Shown here one piece after another: positions 25,144 to 33,021 of a DNA stretch of 64,000 nt (positions are counted from its first letter, which is position 1; each line of letters starts with the position of its first letter). Source of the stretch: Rhizobiaceae bacterium (GTDB taxonomy: Bacteria; Pseudomonadota; Alphaproteobacteria; Rhizobiales; Rhizobiaceae). The position numbers and the translations under genes are program-made. Under the pieces are notes generated by a model, which was not told where the DNA came from, ran no database searches, and saw only the letters and a list, made by a program, of their open reading frames with translations. The stretch spans positions 1,116,001 to 1,180,000 of the forward strand of contig JAEPNK010000002.1 in assembly GCA_017643495.1 (NCBI GenBank). Reading direction: 5' to 3'.

Positions 25144-25515
25144 TCATTCTGTTCCGGCCATTCCGATGCCTGAAGTATCGCTCTGGCCAAGAACAATCGG
25201 TTCACCATGCGGTGTGCGCTCCAGGGCTTCCTCCCACTGGATCTTCCGTTCCGATATCTCACCTTCTGTGAGCAACGATTTTTCCTCTATGACTGCCTCA
25301 AGGGCCTGCATCCAAAGCTCATAATAAGGCTGGTCTGGCGATCCGTCAGCAATGGTACGCCCCAGCACCGATGCCCATTCAGCCCAGCTGAAAAGACCTT
25401 TTTCATGCAGGTTCACGACCATGGCAAATGCCTGCGCCTCCCATGGCTGTGAAAAGACGGGACCGTCATCATTTTTCACCATGCCGGGCAATGTGTCGAG
25501 ATCAGGCGTGCTCAA
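25144..25515 (-). CDS. Nitrile hydratase accessory/activator protein
   Basis: A 123-residue protein resembling the small accessory proteins (P14K/NhlE group) that carry and insert cobalt into nitrile hydratase. Its core (QPWEAQAFAMVVNLHEKGLFSWAEWASVLG, then PYYELWMQALEAVIEEKSLLTEGEI) is a shortened copy of the N-terminal half of the beta subunit, as expected for this family. The start is probably TTG 25515, inside the end of the beta gene; an ATG at 25482 is an alternative. Overlap with nthB shows it belongs to the same operon. Confidence 0.8.
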   Translation of the reverse strand: MSTPDLDTLPGMVKNDDGPVFSQPWEAQAFAMVVNLHEKGLFSWAEWASVLGRTIADGSPDQPYYELWMQALEAVIEEKSLLTEGEISERKIQWEEALERTPHGEPIVLGQSDTSGIGMAGTE

Positions 25516-26161
25516 GATATGGCCCCCAGCAATCTACCATCACCTTGCCTCCGGGCTCCGCATCCGGGCCAAAGAGTTCACGTGCCTCAAACGCAACATT
25601 GTACAACCATTGGGGGTTCTCACCTCCACCGGAAGCATTTGTATCAGGGAAAACATGATAGCCCTGTATCCGCTCAATCGTACCCGTCTTGCCGCGCACA
25701 TATCGGGGCAGCCTGGTATGTGTGGCCGGGTGGATATTGAGGGTTCGCACCTTCTCACCCGGAGCGAACCCCGGTTCAGTAGACGGGGCACGACCGACCG
25801 GTCCACCAGCCGCCAGGGCGGCAAGCATTTCCTCACCCTTCACGACCCGTCTTACCTCTCTTGCCGAAGCTTCGCTTTTACCGCTCTCGATTTCGGATTT
25901 TGTCACCAAGCCTGCATCCAGCATCAGGCGCTCGAGTCCCGCAATCCATATCTGGTAATAGCTTTTGGAAAGATAAAAATCGGGCGGCAGGCATTCCCGC
26001 GCAAAACGGGATTTGTCAATATTCCAGGCACCGCAAAAGCCCATGGCAACGGTCAGGGCCAGGGCACGCTTTTCCCATTCATCGTGGAAAACAGGCTCGT
26101 CTTTTTCAGGCTGCACCGGTCCGTAGCATTGCATGCCACCCATGTCGTGGGGACCGTTCAT
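25502..26161 (-). CDS. nthB: Nitrile hydratase, beta subunit
   Basis: A 219-residue protein beginning [16 protein letters not shown], the standard beta-subunit opening, with the helical N-terminal half (EWEKRALALTVAMGFCGAWNIDKSRF, YYQIWIAGLERLML) and the C-terminal SH3-like barrel (ATHTRLPRYVRGKTGTIERIQGYHVFPD). It pairs with the alpha subunit to hydrate nitriles to amides. The ATG at 26161 shares a base with the alpha stop; GTG 26164 is an alternative start. The C-terminal WGPYLE segment is also typical. Confidence 0.92.
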   Translation of the reverse strand: MNGPHDMGGMQCYGPVQPEKDEPVFHDEWEKRALALTVAMGFCGAWNIDKSRFARECLPPDFYLSKSYYQIWIAGLERLMLDAGLVTKSEIESGKSEASAREVRRVVKGEEMLAALAAGGPVGRAPSTEPGFAPGEKVRTLNIHPATHTRLPRYVRGKTGTIERIQGYHVFPDTNASGGGENPQWLYNVAFEARELFGPDAEPGGKVMVDCWGPYLEHA

Positions 26162-26784
26162 CACCGGGTTCCCCCGGGACAGTCAGGAAACCCGGTCCCG
26201 ATCATGGAATCGCGCGTCACCAGTTCGGCAAGTTTGTCTTCAGACCACCCCTCAGTGCCATCGGGGCGTTGCGGAATGACCAGATAACGCATTTCTGCTG
26301 TTGAATCCCAAACCCTGATTTTTTGTTCTTCCGGCAATTCAACGCCGAATTCACCCAACACAGCCCTTGGTTCGCTAACCGCTCTCGACCGGTAAGCTGC
26401 CGACTTGTACCATACAGGTGGCAAACCAAGCACACTCCAAGGATAGCACGAACAAAGCGTGCAAACGACCATGTTGTGGGTTTGATCCGTATTGAACACA
26501 GCCATCATGTGTTCACCCTGCCGCCCGGTAAACCCGAGTTCGGCTATGGCCGAAGTCGCATCCTTTTCAAGATGTTCGCGATAGGCTTCATCTGCCCATG
26601 CCCGGGCCACAACCTTCGCGCCATTGCGGGGCCCAACCTGTGTTTCATAGGTCTCCACAATCACATCAAGCGCCGCGGGGTCCACATATCCCTTCTCTAC
26701 CAGAAGGGATTCCAGGGTATTGACCTTCAGCTGCATGTCCGACCAGTGACTATGGTCGTGTCCGGTCTTTTTGGAATGACTCAT
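26161..26784 (-). CDS. nthA: Nitrile hydratase, alpha subunit (cobalt type)
   Basis: A 207-residue protein with the metal-claw motif V-C-T-L-C-S-C at residues 107-113; C108, C111, S112 and C113 provide the ligands and the Thr in the second position marks the cobalt type (iron enzymes have Ser there). The downstream [15 protein letters not shown] and [13 protein letters not shown] segments are conserved in the family. The enzyme hydrates nitriles to amides in the cytoplasm. No amidase or cobalt transporter gene is nearby. A perfect 19-bp palindrome sits 18 bases before the start and overlaps the probable -10 box. Confidence 0.95.
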   Translation of the reverse strand: MSHSKKTGHDHSHWSDMQLKVNTLESLLVEKGYVDPAALDVIVETYETQVGPRNGAKVVARAWADEAYREHLEKDATSAIAELGFTGRQGEHMMAVFNTDQTHNMVVCTLCSCYPWSVLGLPPVWYKSAAYRSRAVSEPRAVLGEFGVELPEEQKIRVWDSTAEMRYLVIPQRPDGTEGWSEDKLAELVTRDSMIGTGFPDCPGGTR

Positions 26785-26801
26785 GAAACCCTCACCACGC
26801 T

Positions 26802-26838
26802 TTTTCGACAGTGTCGAAAATTACCATGCGAAGGTCAA
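26802..26838 (-). promoter_or_regulatory. Nitrile hydratase promoter with perfect palindromic operator
   Basis: TTTTCGACA-G-TGTCGAAAA (26802-26820) is a perfect 9-1-9 palindrome. On the minus strand TTGACC (26838-26833) lies 17 bp from GACACT (26815-26810), which falls inside it. A dimeric repressor bound here would block RNA polymerase at nthA. Confidence 0.6.
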
Positions 26839-26854
26839 TAGAAAGGAGTGAACG

Positions 26855-26872
26855 GCCCTCATGTATGAGGGC
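26855..26872. terminator. Short hairpin between the GGDEF/EAL gene and nthA
   Basis: GCCCTCAT-GT-ATGAGGGC is a perfect 8-bp inverted repeat with a two-base centre, 18 bases past the stop of the GGDEF/EAL gene. It has no U-run and could be a terminator or a second palindromic protein site upstream of the nth promoter. Confidence 0.4.
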
Positions 26873-26889
26873 GCATTGTCATGCTGGGA

Positions 26890-28536
26890 TCAGACAGCCT
26901 CTCGAACAGGCTCGGCATATGCCGGTCCGTTCATGAACTCACGAATGTAATTCATGGTCTTGTGCTCATCCTGCGGCTTTCCGAAGAGATATCCTTGCCC
27001 CGCGTGACAGCCGTAACGCTTCAGGCTCTCGGCCTGGCGCATTTCCTCGATGCCTTCAGCGACAACCACCAGGTCAAGACCGGCGCACATTTCCAGAATG
27101 GCGCGAACAATGTGCTCGGCAGGGCGGTCTTCGCCAATGCCCATTACAAATGCCCGGTCAATCTTCACCTTGTCGAGTTTCAGTTCACGCAACCGCCCAA
27201 GGCTTGACTGCCCCGTGCCAAAGTCATCCATGGAAATGCGAATGCCGGCATTGTGCAACTCGTCAATAATCATCGATGCCGTTTCGGGGTCCGACATGAC
27301 TGCAGTTTCAGTCACCTCTATTTCAAGGCGATGCGCCGGAAGGCCGGCTTCTTCGATAATCTGGATGATGTTGCCAGCGGTATTAGGGTCAACCAGTTGG
27401 ACACTCGACAGGTTGAAGGAAAGAAAGATGTCTCCGGGCCAGCCCGCTGCGACACGTGCCGCATGCATCAGAAGTTTCTCGGTGAGCGGTGCGATGATGC
27501 CCCGCTCCTCTGCCAAGGGTACAAACTTGCCCGGCGACACGAAACCGAGTTCGGGGTCGATCCAGCGCGCAAGGGACTCAAAACCAAGCAACGTTCCGTT
27601 CTGCAGGGATATGATCGGCTGGAAATGCGGACAAACCTCGTTGTTTGCAATTGCCCGGCGCAATGCCTGCTCCATGCGCGCATTCTCGAGGATCAATTCT
27701 TCTATCTCCCGCGAAAACACGGTGATGCTGCCACGCCCGTTGCGCTTGGAATGATAAAGCGCGCTTTCAATCTTCTTCATGACGGTCTGGAAGTCATGAC
27801 CGGCTTCCGGGTAGAGCGCGAAACCGAATGACCCACTGAGGCGCACCGTACGCCCGTTCAGGTCGAAAGGAGCCTGAAGCACTTCCTGAAGAATTCGTCC
27901 TATCTGTTTGGCACCATCCTGATCAACTGTATTTGAAAAAAGGAAGCCGAACTCGTCACCACGCGTTCTGAATGCATATCCTTCTTTCTCAACCGCAGCC
28001 GACAATCTCTGGGCACATTGCTTGAGAATTTCGTCACCACCCTCAAGACCATAAAGGTCGTTGATCGGCTTCATGCCATCGAGATTTACAACGCCAACAA
28101 GAAACGGCTCCTGTTCTTCCTGGTATCTATCGCACAGCGTACCGAACTTTTCGATCATGCGCTGTTGGTTGCCAAGTTTTGTGAGGCTATCGGTATATGC
28201 AAGCGATACCAGTTTGGCACGGCTGCTGTTGTGAGCAGACGCTTGTTCTTTCATCTCCGTCCCGTCGGCGTCCATGTTGCCAAACGTGTCAAAAATGCCT
28301 TCAGATTTGAGAAGAATACTGGCAACTGCAACAACGGAAGCTACGACCATCAGCAACAGCAATCCGCCAAGAGCCAGATCGCCCAGCAGTTCCAATTGCC
28401 AACAAATTGCAAACATTACGGCAAACACGGGAACCAGCATAGATGAAACCACTGCCAATGCACCATATAACCGCTTGTTATCGCCCAGTTTGTTGGATCG
28501 GCCCCCTTCTGCCGACTCCTTTTCTTTGCCACACAT
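26890..28536 (-). CDS. Membrane GGDEF-EAL protein (c-di-GMP turnover, variant motifs)
   Basis: A 548-residue protein: two transmembrane helices (about residues 26-47 and 52-75), a GGDEF domain (about 115-280) and an EAL domain (about 295-535). The diguanylate cyclase signature reads RGDEF, and the EAL signature reads ESL (LLGFESLARW). The second EAL metal motif DDFGTGQSSL and the following KIDRAFV are intact. So phosphodiesterase activity may persist and cyclase activity is uncertain; RGDEF occurs in some active enzymes. There is no recognisable sensor domain. GGGGTAAGA precedes the ATG. Confidence 0.9.
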   Translation of the reverse strand: MCGKEKESAEGGRSNKLGDNKRLYGALAVVSSMLVPVFAVMFAICWQLELLGDLALGGLLLLMVVASVVAVASILLKSEGIFDTFGNMDADGTEMKEQASAHNSSRAKLVSLAYTDSLTKLGNQQRMIEKFGTLCDRYQEEQEPFLVGVVNLDGMKPINDLYGLEGGDEILKQCAQRLSAAVEKEGYAFRTRGDEFGFLFSNTVDQDGAKQIGRILQEVLQAPFDLNGRTVRLSGSFGFALYPEAGHDFQTVMKKIESALYHSKRNGRGSITVFSREIEELILENARMEQALRRAIANNEVCPHFQPIISLQNGTLLGFESLARWIDPELGFVSPGKFVPLAEERGIIAPLTEKLLMHAARVAAGWPGDIFLSFNLSSVQLVDPNTAGNIIQIIEEAGLPAHRLEIEVTETAVMSDPETASMIIDELHNAGIRISMDDFGTGQSSLGRLRELKLDKVKIDRAFVMGIGEDRPAEHIVRAILEMCAGLDLVVVAEGIEEMRQAESLKRYGCHAGQGYLFGKPQDEHKTMNYIREFMNGPAYAEPVREAV

Positions 28537-28648
28537 TTCTTACCCCGGATTCGCCTATCATGCCGACGTTAGGGGCAAATGGTAAAAAACCCCTTTTCAA
28601 ACGGTATAGGTATTTCATGGGTAAAGTAATTAAGGAATTCGTAGCAAA

Positions 28649-29347
28649 TCAGCCCTTGAAGCCTCTTGCAAGCATGTAAAGTTCCACTGATCCGTCCCTC
28701 GAAGCCGGCGGTTTGACATGCTGCACGGTTTTGAAATTCCGCTTCATGAGGTCCAGTATCGAGCTTTCGGTTCCTCCCTGGAAACTTTTCGACAAAAAGT
28801 GCCCTCCCGGCTTCAAAACATTCAATGCAAAATCAAGTGCCACCTCCACCAGATGCATGGTTCTCAGGTGGTCAGTCTTGCGATGGCCAGTCGTCGGGGC
28901 CGCCATGTCCGACAGCACCACATCGGCCTGTTTCCCGCCAAGCGCATCGATCAGCAGGTCCGGCGCGTCATCATCAAGAAAATCCTTTTGAAGAATGATT
29001 GCACCTGGAACCGGATCCATTTCGAGATAATCGATGCCCACCACAGTGGGTGCATCCGCAGTCGAATTGGTAAGCGCTGTTGCAACCTGACACCACCCAC
29101 CCGGAGCTGCACCAAGATCGATGACACGGTCACCGGGCTTGATGATGTCATATTTCTCATTGATCTCAATAAGCTTGAAAGCCGCCCGCGAAGCATAGCC
29201 CTCCGCCTTGGCCTTCAACACATACGGGTCATTGAGTTGGCGTTCGAGCCACATGGTCGAGGAAAGTTTGCGGCCCCTTGCCGTCTTCACCTTGGTACGC
29301 AGGTTTCTGAGGTTCGTGCGCCCGGAACGTCCATCCGCTTTTTTCAT
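28649..29347 (-). CDS. rlmE: 23S rRNA (uridine-2'-O)-methyltransferase
   Basis: A 232-residue FtsJ/RrmJ-family enzyme that methylates the 2'-OH of U2552 in 23S rRNA. The SAM site is [15 protein letters not shown]; the catalytic K-D-K set is visible as the Lys in [10 protein letters not shown], the Asp in VVLSDMAAP and the Lys in [12 protein letters not shown] basic N-terminal tail of about 30 residues extends beyond the E. coli protein. The start overlaps the ppx/gppA stop (ATGA), so the two are co-translated. Confidence 0.94.
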   Translation of the reverse strand: MKKADGRSGRTNLRNLRTKVKTARGRKLSSTMWLERQLNDPYVLKAKAEGYASRAAFKLIEINEKYDIIKPGDRVIDLGAAPGGWCQVATALTNSTADAPTVVGIDYLEMDPVPGAIILQKDFLDDDAPDLLIDALGGKQADVVLSDMAAPTTGHRKTDHLRTMHLVEVALDFALNVLKPGGHFLSKSFQGGTESSILDLMKRNFKTVQHVKPPASRDGSVELYMLARGFKG

Positions 29348-30939
29348 GACTGTCTTTCACGATATTCGGGTTTCTTCCGCCGTTCTCGCCGCTTGCGCGA
29401 CCATACCCGGTCAGCATTCATCATTTCTGTAAGCAATCCTTCCCTCAATCCCCTGTCGGCCACCCGCAATCTTGGTGTGGGCCAGGTCCGCCGGATGGCA
29501 TTGAGGATCGCGCACCCGGCAAGTACAAGGTCTGCCCGTTCTTCACCGATGCAGGGATTACGGGCCCGTTCGGCATAGCTCATGCCAATCAGGCGATTGA
29601 TAACCGTATCAATCTCCGTATCCTTTAGCCAGATTCCGTCAACACGTCTGCGGTCATATCTTGGAAGATCAAGATGGATGCCGGCAAGGGTTGTAACAGT
29701 GCCGGAGGTTCCCAACAGGTGAACACGACCGTTTCTGAAAGCTGCACGCAATGCTTCGCGGCCACCAAAATCCTCGATGTGCTGCATGACATCCTGAACC
29801 ATTTCCTCAAACAGGTTACGCGTCACATCCTTGCCACCAAAACGCTCTGCAAGTGTAACCACGCCCATGGGCAGCGATGTCCAGGCAACAATACTTTCTT
29901 GAATGGGGCGTCGTTTGCCATGCTCATTCCGCGAACTGTCGACGAGAATTAGCTCTGAAGAACCTCCGCCAATATCAAAAAGCACAGCGCCATCCGACTT
30001 GCGGTCCATCAGCGTTCCACACCCCTCCGCAGCCAGCCTCGCCTCGGTTTCCCGGTTGACGATCTCCAGTTCCAATCCTGTTTCGCGCTTGACCCGTTCA
30101 AGAAAGGCCTTGCCGTTCAGGGCCTGCCTGCATGCTTCAGTGGCAATCAGGCGTTGTTTGCGGATTTTGCGCTGGGCAAGCTTGTCTGCGCAAATCTTCA
30201 ACGCTTCCACGGCACGGTCCATCGCTTCATCGCCAAGCCGGCCACTATGTTCCAGCCCTTCTCCCAGTCGCACGATGCGGGAAAAACCGTCAATTACCCG
30301 AAACCGGCCACGCTCTTGCGGAAGTGCGATCAATAACCGGCAATTATTGGTTCCCAGATCAAGCGCGGCATAGAGGCGGTTGGGATATCGCTTTGCGGGC
30401 TGGGAAGAAATATGGGGGCGGCGGTTCTTGGCTTGCGGCCGGTGTTTTGCCCTGTCAGCCTGTCCCGGATCAGCGGACGGGAAATATTTCGCGTCTTCCA
30501 CAGGCTTGGGAAGGTCACGAACATACCTCATGTCCGTTACCTGCGCAGGTCCGGGAAGCCGCCTTGTGCGACGCCTTTTGCGCCTGCCGGCACCATTCGC
30601 ATGCTGCAACCCGGCAGGGCGGTTTTCAGGCTTCTTGCCATGTCCGGATGGAGGGTGCCCCTGCATGTTTCCGGAAGGTCCGGATTGCTTTTTCTCAGGC
30701 GTTGGCAACCTGCCATCACCATTGGGCAAGGGTGTCCCGGAGCCGATTTTGTCTTCACGTTCCCTGCCTGTTGCAGGAACTCGCGAATTCCCTGTCGCGT
30801 CTGCCGCAGCCGCTTGCTCGGTATCAGACGCAGGTTTTCCATTGCGCCTGGTCCGGTTTCCCGGCCGCCTGTTTCTGCGTCGTTTCGGGGTCGGCTCCTT
30901 CCTTCCCGGCTGCTCGCCGCTGGAAAAAAGTGTGCTCAC
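29344..30939 (-). CDS. Ppx/GppA family phosphatase with long basic N-terminal extension
   Basis: A 531-residue protein. From about residue 190 it is a Ppx/GppA phosphatase: [18 protein letters not shown] (phosphate 1 loop) and [15 protein letters not shown] (phosphate 2 loop). The family hydrolyses polyphosphate and/or the guanosine pentaphosphate alarmone. The first 190 residues are low-complexity and rich in Arg, Lys, Pro and Gly ([28 protein letters not shown]), so probably disordered and nucleic-acid binding. It lacks the C-terminal HD domain of long Ppx proteins. The start appears to be GTG 30939. Coupling to rlmE suggests a link with ribosome synthesis. Confidence 0.88.
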   Translation of the reverse strand: MSTLFSSGEQPGRKEPTPKRRRNRRPGNRTRRNGKPASDTEQAAAADATGNSRVPATGREREDKIGSGTPLPNGDGRLPTPEKKQSGPSGNMQGHPPSGHGKKPENRPAGLQHANGAGRRKRRRTRRLPGPAQVTDMRYVRDLPKPVEDAKYFPSADPGQADRAKHRPQAKNRRPHISSQPAKRYPNRLYAALDLGTNNCRLLIALPQERGRFRVIDGFSRIVRLGEGLEHSGRLGDEAMDRAVEALKICADKLAQRKIRKQRLIATEACRQALNGKAFLERVKRETGLELEIVNRETEARLAAEGCGTLMDRKSDGAVLFDIGGGSSELILVDSSRNEHGKRRPIQESIVAWTSLPMGVVTLAERFGGKDVTRNLFEEMVQDVMQHIEDFGGREALRAAFRNGRVHLLGTSGTVTTLAGIHLDLPRYDRRRVDGIWLKDTEIDTVINRLIGMSYAERARNPCIGEERADLVLAGCAILNAIRRTWPTPRLRVADRGLREGLLTEMMNADRVWSRKRRERRKKPEYRERQS

Positions 30940-31125
30940 TTCCGAATATCCTTTGAGCCGGAAACCGGCGAATATTTACGTTGCCAAAAGCGTAACACCC
31001 CAGCACCAAAGCGCCAAGGAAAATCTGTTATTGCCCTGTCTGCTCGTCATTCATAAGTTTTGACTGGATTTTCCACCCAGAAATCCTTTAAATGATTGTC
31101 AGGTTTTATTTGGAAGGTACAAGAC

Positions 31126-31584
31126 ATGCGTCTCACAAAGCAGACAAATCATGCAATACGGATCATGATGTATTGTGGCGCAAACCACGGGCAACTGAGC
31201 CAGATACCCGAAATTGCAAACGCATACGGACTTTCCGAACCCTTTTTGTTCAAGATATTGCAAATGCTTACCAAATCTGGCCTGATCGAATCCGTACGCG
31301 GCAGGAATGGTGGCATTCGCCTGGCCCGCGAGCCGGAAGAAATCAGACTGTCTGAAGTCGTTCGCTGCACGGAAGACAACTTTGAAATGGCCGAGTGCTT
31401 TCGCGAAGAAGGCACTGATTGCCCGCTTGTTGATTCCTGCGAACTGAATTCTGCTTTGCGTGAGGCGCTCGGTGCATTTTTCGCAGTCCTGGACAAATAC
31501 ACAATCAAGGACTTGTCCGTGAACCGCCACCGCATCGACCGGTTGCTCGGCATCGACACTACAAAAAGGGCAGCAAACGCCTGA
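31126..31584 (+). CDS. rirA: Rrf2 family iron-responsive regulator RirA
   Basis: A 152-residue Rrf2 protein opening MRLTKQTNHAIRIMMYCGAN with a winged helix in residues 1-65 and three cysteines, C91, C99 and C105 (AECFREEGTDCPLVDSC), at the positions of the Fe-S ligands in rhizobial RirA. RirA with an Fe-S cluster represses iron-uptake genes when iron is plentiful. I chose ATG 31126 because TGGAAGGTACAAG precedes it and the family starts here. Its neighbours bfr, bfd and fbpAB are iron genes, which supports the call. Confidence 0.92.
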   Translation: MRLTKQTNHAIRIMMYCGANHGQLSQIPEIANAYGLSEPFLFKILQMLTKSGLIESVRGRNGGIRLAREPEEIRLSEVVRCTEDNFEMAECFREEGTDCPLVDSCELNSALREALGAFFAVLDKYTIKDLSVNRHRIDRLLGIDTTKRAANA

Positions 31585-31703
31585 ACCTGTTTGCATACAG
31601 GACAGTTTACTCCCCTGTATTCACCACAACCAATTACTGGCCATGAAAAAGCCCGATACGCAGTCACGTACCGGACCCGAATTTGTGTTTGGAACAGCCT
31701 GCT

Positions 31704-32189
31704 CTATTCAGCGTCGTTTGCCGGTTCCGCATTGAGCTGGCCGTATTTCTCAACACCCAGCGTTTCAAGCAGTTCAAGTTGAGTCTCAAGGAAGTCGATA
31801 TGTCCTTCCTCGTCCGACAGCAGATCCTCAAACAGTTTGCGGGTTACAAAATCGCCCTGCTCCTCACAAATTTTGTAGGATTTGGCATAGGAGGCACGCG
31901 CTGTATGCTCACCTTCCAGATCGGCTTCCAGAACTTCCTTGATGTTTTCGCCGATTTTCAGGGGCGCAACGGTTTGCAGGTTCGGATGCCCCTCAAGAAA
32001 GATGATCCGCTCGATAATCTTGTCTGCATGCACCATTTCCTCAAGGGATTCTTCTCGCTCCTTTTTTGCAAGCAGGCCATATCCCCAGTCTTCAAGAAGA
32101 CGATAATGCAACCAGTATTGGTTGACCGCACCCAACTCCAGGAAAAGTGCCTCATTCAAGCGTTCAATGACTTTTGCATCACCCTTCAT
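31704..32189 (-). CDS. bfr: Bacterioferritin
   Basis: A 161-residue four-helix-bundle iron-storage protein. Met52 (LEEMVHADK) is the haem ligand, and the ferroxidase residues Glu18, Glu51, His54, Glu94, Glu127 and His130 are all present in the expected order. It oxidises Fe(II) and stores it in a 24-subunit shell. I chose ATG 32189 because GGAGATTACTG precedes it; an upstream GTG adds six residues. An Irr box overlaps the predicted transcription start, so it should be shut off when iron is scarce. Confidence 0.95.
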   Translation of the reverse strand: MKGDAKVIERLNEALFLELGAVNQYWLHYRLLEDWGYGLLAKKEREESLEEMVHADKIIERIIFLEGHPNLQTVAPLKIGENIKEVLEADLEGEHTARASYAKSYKICEEQGDFVTRKLFEDLLSDEEGHIDFLETQLELLETLGVEKYGQLNAEPANDAE

Positions 32190-32214
32190 CAGTAATCTCC
32201 GATTCACAATACAA

Positions 32215-32231
32215 TTTAGAATAATTCTAAA
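32215..32231 (-). promoter_or_regulatory. Irr box (ICE) at the bfr transcription start
   Basis: TTTAGAATAATTCTAAA is a perfect match to the iron control element bound by the haem-sensing regulator Irr. It lies just downstream of the bfr -10 box and covers the predicted start site, a position that suits repression. Confidence 0.9.
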
Positions 32232-32234
32232 AAG

Positions 32235-32262
32235 AGAATAGAACAGGCACGGATTCTGTCAA
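32235..32262 (-). promoter_or_regulatory. bfr promoter
   Basis: TTGACA (32262-32257) and TATTCT (32240-32235) are spaced 16 bp apart on the minus strand. The predicted start, near 32228, lies within the Irr box, about 39 bases before the bfr ATG. Confidence 0.65.
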
Positions 32263-32338
32263 CCGGAAATTTCCAGAAGCTTGCCAGCTTGCGGTCTGAA
32301 AACGGCAATTGAATGGAGGCGGAAAAACGGTTCCGGCG

Positions 32339-32656
32339 TCAGGCAGCCCGGATTTTGGACAAACGGTGACGAGCCAGCATCCGCGCAGTTTCACACTGGT
32401 GATGCTTCTGCTTCAAGTTGCAGATAAACTGGACAATCTTGTCTTCTTCACTGTTGAGATTACGGTGAAACGCTTCACTGGTCTCGACAATCAGGTCAAC
32501 GAGACGAGGAAAACAGCCGCAGCAACGGCCGCGCTTGCCCATTTCATGATACACCTGAACGGGGACAATCAACTGCCAGGGATCCTGCCTGAGCATGTCC
32601 TCGATAACCGATTTGATATCGGATTCTGTAATTATGTTGCAGCTGCAAACCAGCAT
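32339..32656 (-). CDS. bfd: Bacterioferritin-associated ferredoxin
   Basis: A 105-residue [2Fe-2S] protein with the Bfd cysteine pattern C4-x-C6 and C45-x2-C48 (MLVCSCN, GRCCGC). Bfd passes electrons to bacterioferritin to release stored iron. It is longer than the E. coli protein (64 residues), with a C-terminal helical tail of about 35 residues containing HHQCETARM. I start at ATG 32656 because the family begins there; the upstream open frame is promoter DNA. A near-perfect Irr box lies upstream of its probable -35 element, unlike bfr. Confidence 0.92.
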   Translation of the reverse strand: MLVCSCNIITESDIKSVIEDMLRQDPWQLIVPVQVYHEMGKRGRCCGCFPRLVDLIVETSEAFHRNLNSEEDKIVQFICNLKQKHHQCETARMLARHRLSKIRAA

Positions 32657-32718
32657 GTCACCAATAGCCCTGACAAACCTGCTTTCCTGAACATAACTAA
32701 AATACTCCGAAAAAAGCA

Positions 32719-32751
32719 GAGTCAACGAATATCTTTTAGAATAGTTCAAAT
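32719..32751 (-). promoter_or_regulatory. bfd promoter region with upstream Irr box
   Basis: TTTAGAATAGTTCAAAT (32735-32751) matches the Irr element except for two bases in one arm. Five bases downstream on the minus strand is TTCGTTGACTC (32729-32719), containing a TTGACT -35 candidate. The box therefore lies upstream of the promoter core, a position that suits activation. Confidence 0.75.
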
Positions 32752-32919
32752 CTGGGAGTGATGGATTTCGTAAAGCATTGAAATTAATAATGAATATTCC
32801 TAACAAATATAAATGCGTTTTCATGCATCTGATAGAACCTTTCCTCCATAAGCAAAGGTCTTCCCTAGCCCGTAACAATCATAACCCGTTCTAATGCTGC
32901 AATGTGGATGCTTGTGGAT

Positions 32920-32967
32920 TTTAGAAGAATTCTAAACTTGATAGATATAGTCTTCTTTCGTTGACTC
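32920..32967 (+). promoter_or_regulatory. fbpA promoter region with upstream Irr box
   Basis: TTTAGAAGAATTCTAAA (32920-32936) is a perfect Irr element. Twenty bases further on is TTCGTTGACTC (32957-32967), identical to the 11-mer in front of bfd. The fbpA start is at 33022. The 365-base gap between bfd and fbpA starts contains both divergent promoters and no gene I can support. Confidence 0.8.
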
Positions 32968-33021
32968 GCCGCCCGGATTTTGCAATCTGGAGTTATGTTA
33001 TCGACTTTTGGGAGAACCAAT

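Noticed and set aside
30132-31063. Several overlapping plus-strand frames of 200-270 codons opposite the basic N-terminus of the Ppx/GppA gene
   Set aside because: The low-complexity Arg/Pro-rich coding strand leaves the opposite strand free of stops in several frames; none has a domain or ribosome site.
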